Assembly (NCBI GenBank): GCA_964487395.1
Contig: CAZAQH010000002.1
Location: 1 to 64,000, forward strand
From: RGIG8767 sp964487395
GTDB taxonomy: Bacteria > Bacillota > Clostridia > Lachnospirales > Lachnospiraceae
Reading direction: 5' to 3'
Length of the DNA: 64,000 nt
Below, piece after piece: positions 62,495-64,000 of this stretch. Under the pieces are notes generated by a model. It was given only the letters and a program-made list of their open reading frames with translations, had not been told where the DNA came from and ran no database searches. How positions within the stretch are numbered: position 1 is the stretch's first letter; every line of letters begins with the position of its first letter. The translations under genes and the position numbers were made by a program.

Positions 62495-63184
62495 ATGAGT
62501 TCTAATTTGATAAAAAGAGCCGGAAGTGGTTTGTATACACAGTTTATTAAGACCATGACAATGCGCCGTTTGATTGCTGTTGTACTTGGAAATATTGTTT
62601 TGGGAATAGGTGCAGCGGGACTTCGTTTTTCATTACTTGGAAATGAGCCATATACTGCCATGAATATGGCTATCAGTGATGGGTTACATATGAGTCTTGG
62701 AACGTATCAGCTGATACTTAATCTCTTCTTGCTGATTATACAGCTTATCTGGGGCAGAGCTTACATAGGCTTTGGTTCCATTATTAATCTTTGTTTCTTA
62801 GGATATATTATAGAAGCTGCCGGATATGTAATGAGTCTTATTTTACCAAGTGCACAGGGCTATACCTTCTTACAGAAGATTTTATTTATGATTGTGTCGC
62901 TGCTTATTCTTACCTTTGGAATATCCATGTACCAGACAGCTAATTTAGGTGTAGCACCTTATGACTATCTGGCACTTGGCATGACCGACCACCTTCCAAC
63001 ACCTTACTTTTTAAACCGTGTCATCACAGATGCAATCAGTGTTCTTACCATTGTCGCTGTTGTACTTGGCGGACTGATTACCTGGAATGAAAGTCACTTA
63101 GGCATCGGAACTGTTGTCGGTGCATTTTTCTTAGGACCTTTAATTAATTTCTACTCAAAGTTTAATGAAAAATGGATTCGTTAA
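62495..63184 (+). CDS. YczE/YitT-like membrane protein
   Basis: A 229-residue membrane protein with five to six hydrophobic segments (about 25-45, 60-85, 88-112, 125-145, 155-175, 190-215). GIGAAGLRFSLLGNEPYTAMN near 38-58 and LGVAPYDYLALGMTDHL near 145-165 carry the repeated Asn-Pro/Pro-Tyr-x-like turns seen in YczE and YitT proteins. Function is unknown; YczE in Bacillus affects bacillaene or surfactin expression. It ends one base before the convergent ferredoxin gene. Confidence 0.8.
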   Translation: MSSNLIKRAGSGLYTQFIKTMTMRRLIAVVLGNIVLGIGAAGLRFSLLGNEPYTAMNMAISDGLHMSLGTYQLILNLFLLIIQLIWGRAYIGFGSIINLCFLGYIIEAAGYVMSLILPSAQGYTFLQKILFMIVSLLILTFGISMYQTANLGVAPYDYLALGMTDHLPTPYFLNRVITDAISVLTIVAVVLGGLITWNESHLGIGTVVGAFFLGPLINFYSKFNEKWIR

Positions 63185-63185
63185 A

Positions 63186-63371
63186 TTATGCTTCTTCAAT
63201 TGCATCAACCGGACAGCTGTCCATTGCCTGAACGGCTTCCGGTTCTAAAGATGCATCCACGTCTGCTTCTGCTGCATGAGCCAGTCCATCATCTGAAAAT
63301 TCAAACACCTCCGGACAAATATCGGTACACATCCCACATGCTATACAATTCTCATTCACAATAAATTTCAT
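63186..63371 (-). CDS. ferredoxin
   Basis: Small 4Fe-4S ferredoxin of 61 residues: Cys9-x2-Cys12-x2-Cys15-x3-Cys19-Pro and Cys53-Pro (DSCPVDAI). This is the single-cluster type in which the fourth ligand lies in the C-terminal CPVDAI and the middle is an acidic helix-rich loop. Cys19 is the usual extra Cys of this group. Acidic overall. The redox partner is not evident; neighbours are a membrane protein and the AbrB operon. Confidence 0.92.
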   Translation of the reverse strand: MKFIVNENCIACGMCTDICPEVFEFSDDGLAHAAEADVDASLEPEAVQAMDSCPVDAIEEA

Positions 63372-63493
63372 ATTCTACTTTCCTTCTCCTGTTTCAATCA
63401 CTTTATTGATACTACACATGAATCATTTATTCACCAATATTATATTCACCAGATATTATTTTATTATTTTTAAGGTGAATTTTTTTAATATGA

Positions 63494-63522
63494 TTGACTT
63501 TTTATTTTTATAGAGGTATAAC
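63494..63522 (+). promoter_or_regulatory. sigma-A promoter of AbrB/ABC operon
   Basis: TTGACT, 17-base spacer, TATAAC. The -10 lies inside the dyad at 63516-63540. Confidence 0.65.
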
Positions 63523-63540
63523 AAGTTTAACAAGTTATAC
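63516..63540. promoter_or_regulatory. operator-like dyad over the AbrB operon promoter
   Basis: A 25-base near-palindrome around T63528: 12-base arms GTATAACAAGTT and AACAAGTTATAC match at 10 of 12 positions. Each arm holds AACAAGTT, so the site is also a direct repeat at 9-base spacing. It covers the -10 element and probable transcript start, the usual place for a repressor; the following AbrB gene is the obvious candidate. Confidence 0.6.
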
Positions 63541-63580
63541 TTTTCATACTTCTCTCACATTAAATATAAGGAGGTAACAC

Positions 63581-63811
63581 ATGGGTAAATCACACGAAGG
63601 AAAATACGCATGGACCGTTAAAATAGGGGAAAAAGGACAATTTGTCATTCCCAAGGAAGCCCGGGATATTTTTGGTATTCACCCTGGCGATACTATTTTA
63701 GTATTAGCTGATAAAAAAAGAGGAATCGCTATTCCACCACCAAATGCGTTTTCAAAATTGGCAGAAAATCTTTTTAACAGTGCACAAGCAGAAAGCGAGG
63801 ATGAAGAATGA
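63581..63811 (+). CDS. AbrB/SpoVT/MazE-type DNA-binding protein
   Basis: A 76-residue swapped-hairpin barrel regulator. The N-terminal WTVKIGEKGQFVIPKEARDIFGIHPGDTILVL (about 11-43) is the AbrB fold signature: GQ-hVIPKEARD and hPGDxhhhh. The C-terminus is acidic (AQAESEDEE). It precedes an ABC ATPase gene, overlapping it as ATGA, so the two are translationally coupled. Likely represses its own operon through the dyad upstream. GGAGG precedes the ATG. Confidence 0.9.
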   Translation: MGKSHEGKYAWTVKIGEKGQFVIPKEARDIFGIHPGDTILVLADKKRGIAIPPPNAFSKLAENLFNSAQAESEDEE

Positions 63812-64000
63812 ACGTACTTGAAGTGAAAAACTTAAATAAAACATATCCTGCATTTTCCTTGAAAAATGTTTCTTTTTCGCTGGAAAAAGGGAAAATTACC
63901 GGTTTCATCGGAAGAAACGGTGCAGGTAAATCCACCACATTAAAATCACTTTTTCATTATGTTCATCCCGATGCAGGTGATATTTCGTTTTTTGGAATGA
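63808..64000 (+). CDS. ABC transporter ATP-binding protein, C-terminus beyond window
   Basis: The first 64 codons are in the window. Residues about 35-43 are Walker A (GRNGAGKST); the protein begins MNVLEVKNLNKTYPAFSLKN and looks like an ABC-2 type drug or peptide exporter ATPase. The start overlaps the AbrB stop by four bases (ATGA). A permease gene is expected beyond the right edge. Signature, Walker B and H-loop are not visible, so the family assignment is by N-terminus only. Confidence 0.88.
   Translation, partial: MNVLEVKNLNKTYPAFSLKNVSFSLEKGKITGFIGRNGAGKSTTLKSLFHYVHPDAGDISFFGM

Overview
This window comes from a low-GC Gram-positive chromosome, most likely a gut Clostridium of the family Lachnospiraceae. 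That placement rests on AT-rich codon use, strong AGGAGG-type ribosome sites, SAM-I riboswitch control of metK, sigma-A promoters of TTGACA-17-TATAAT form, and family-typical oddities (a TetM-like GTPase fused to an NYN nuclease, a VTC/CotH/DUF4956 cluster, a FliB-type protein). No rRNA, tRNA, CRISPR array, phage or insertion sequence was seen. I cannot name the genus.

Layout. 1-3.9 kb: argF, a small conserved protein, coaX, dusB and an edge-truncated gene, all on the minus strand. 3.9-6.6 kb: nfeD-qmcA membrane pair and a SleB-type wall hydrolase. 6.7-15 kb: dnaE, pfkA, a KtrAB/TrkAH-type potassium uptake pair, an RNA methyltransferase and proC, tightly spaced on the minus strand. 15-21 kb: metK behind a SAM riboswitch, an HD-GYP protein, murA and an M23 peptidase. 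21-27.7 kb: flavin reductase, small alarmone synthetase, a hemolysin III protein, a galE/nucleotidyltransferase pair and a frameshifted LytTR regulator with its DUF3021 partner. 27.8-35.2 kb: DegV, copA-copZ, a three-gene set with an MCP, and a ZIP transporter. 35.2-44 kb: an MFS-glycosidase fusion, a Na/Ca exchanger, mntP, the GTPase-NYN fusion and a paired chromate transporter. 43.9-49.7 kb: a tightly packed run rhomboid-sufC-sufB-Dabb-cotH-VTC-DUF4956. 49.8-64 kb: NlpC/P60 hydrolase, SIMPL protein, a frameshifted diguanylate cyclase, ArsR-like/YhfC pair, an operon of MFS, unknown, FliB-type and double class II aldolase, then MBL hydrolase, HAD phosphatase, nitroreductase, a broken PAP2-like gene, an intact diguanylate cyclase, YczE-like protein, ferredoxin, and the start of an AbrB/ABC-transporter operon cut by the right edge.

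The most interesting signals are: (1) two inverted copies of a 98-nt structured element (24.3-24.8 kb) lying just after the stop codons of two convergent genes, in which all eight differences within the central stem form four compensated base pairs; (2) a ribosome-protection-type GTPase fused to a Rae1/YacP-type ribonuclease domain; (3) a 12-TM sugar transporter fused to a GH2 glycosidase; (4) matches to the WalR box (TGTWAH-N5-TGTWAH) upstream of all three wall-hydrolase genes in the window; (5) two signalling genes each broken by a one-base loss in a short A/T run.
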